A DNA stretch of 29,047 bases from CAYLXX01 sp964387955 (GTDB lineage Bacteria > Patescibacteriota > Microgenomatia > UBA1406 > GWC2-37-13): NCBI GenBank assembly GCA_964387955.1, contig CAYLXX010000011.1:1-29047 (forward strand), in the 5' to 3' direction. Below are positions 29,039 to 29,047 of this stretch, in pieces. Positions within the stretch are counted from its first letter, which is position 1. Each line of letters starts with the position of its first letter. The notes beneath the pieces were generated by a model that saw only the letters and a list, made by a program, of their open reading frames with translations, was not told where the DNA came from and did no database searches. The position numbers were made by a program, and so were the translations under genes.

Positions 29039-29047
29039 TTGCGCATT

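Noticed and set aside
1..29047. Insertion sequences, prophage or integrative element
   Set aside because: No transposase, integrase att repeats, capsid or conjugation genes. The lone tyrosine recombinase has an Xer-type architecture and no flanking direct repeats at the tRNAs.

Overview
The window looks like a piece of a draft genome from a small-genome bacterium of the Candidate Phyla Radiation (Patescibacteria), most likely a Microgenomates-type lineage. This is an inference from gene content and style: compact genes, ATGA-type overlaps, many small single-span or multi-span membrane proteins, a DUF2079 protein, a lone sortase, a MurF-like ligase without its usual N-terminal domain, and almost no Shine-Dalgarno (SD) sites. 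TGA is used as a stop (for example in tdh and the LamG gene), so the code is standard, unlike Gracilibacteria/Absconditabacteria. Ten Ns at 18614-18623 mark a scaffold gap.

Layout. Positions 1-55 hold a tRNA-Gly cut by the window edge. From 7693 down to 96 runs an eight-gene minus-strand block: zinc-ribbon membrane protein, XerC/D-type recombinase, DUF2079 membrane protein, GT2 glycosyltransferase, SAM methyltransferase, EamA transporter, GalE and an extracytoplasmic propeller-like protein. The middle genes are coupled by 4-nt overlaps, and the set reads as a surface-glycan or glycolipid module. After tRNA-Leu come an unknown plus-strand gene, a LamG surface protein, isopentenyl-diphosphate isomerase, tRNA-Ser, a 52-aa membrane protein and a proline-rich anchored protein. 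Next is a tdh-kbl operon for threonine to glycine plus acetyl-CoA, then a Ser/Thr-rich secreted protein with a sortase. A Zur-like regulator and ZIP transporter (minus) diverge from yibE/F, dsbA and ddl (plus) around a perfect 9-1-9 palindrome. MurF faces ddl from the other side of the gap, so the D-Ala-D-Ala steps are side by side. Then come an SGNH hydrolase, a PC4-like ssDNA-binding protein and a DUF1761 protein.

Positions 22082-23353 are a 1.27-kb stretch without a convincing gene. It holds a repeated motif at 74-76-nt spacing, several hairpins and palindromes, a perfect DnaA-box match and two tiny ORFs with strong SD sites. Its role is unknown. The right end carries a membrane protein with a shortened YebC, a TPR protein, a three-gene KefB-type antiporter operon that includes a 55-aa gene overlapping its neighbour, and a HAD-like protein.

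The main general pattern is promoter placement. For about seventeen genes a -10 box (often with a good -35 at 16-17 bp) ends only 5-10 nt before the start codon, which predicts leaderless mRNAs. Only three genes show clear SD sites. I used this pattern to correct several start codons. I found no CRISPR array, transposase, rRNA or convincing intrinsic terminator.
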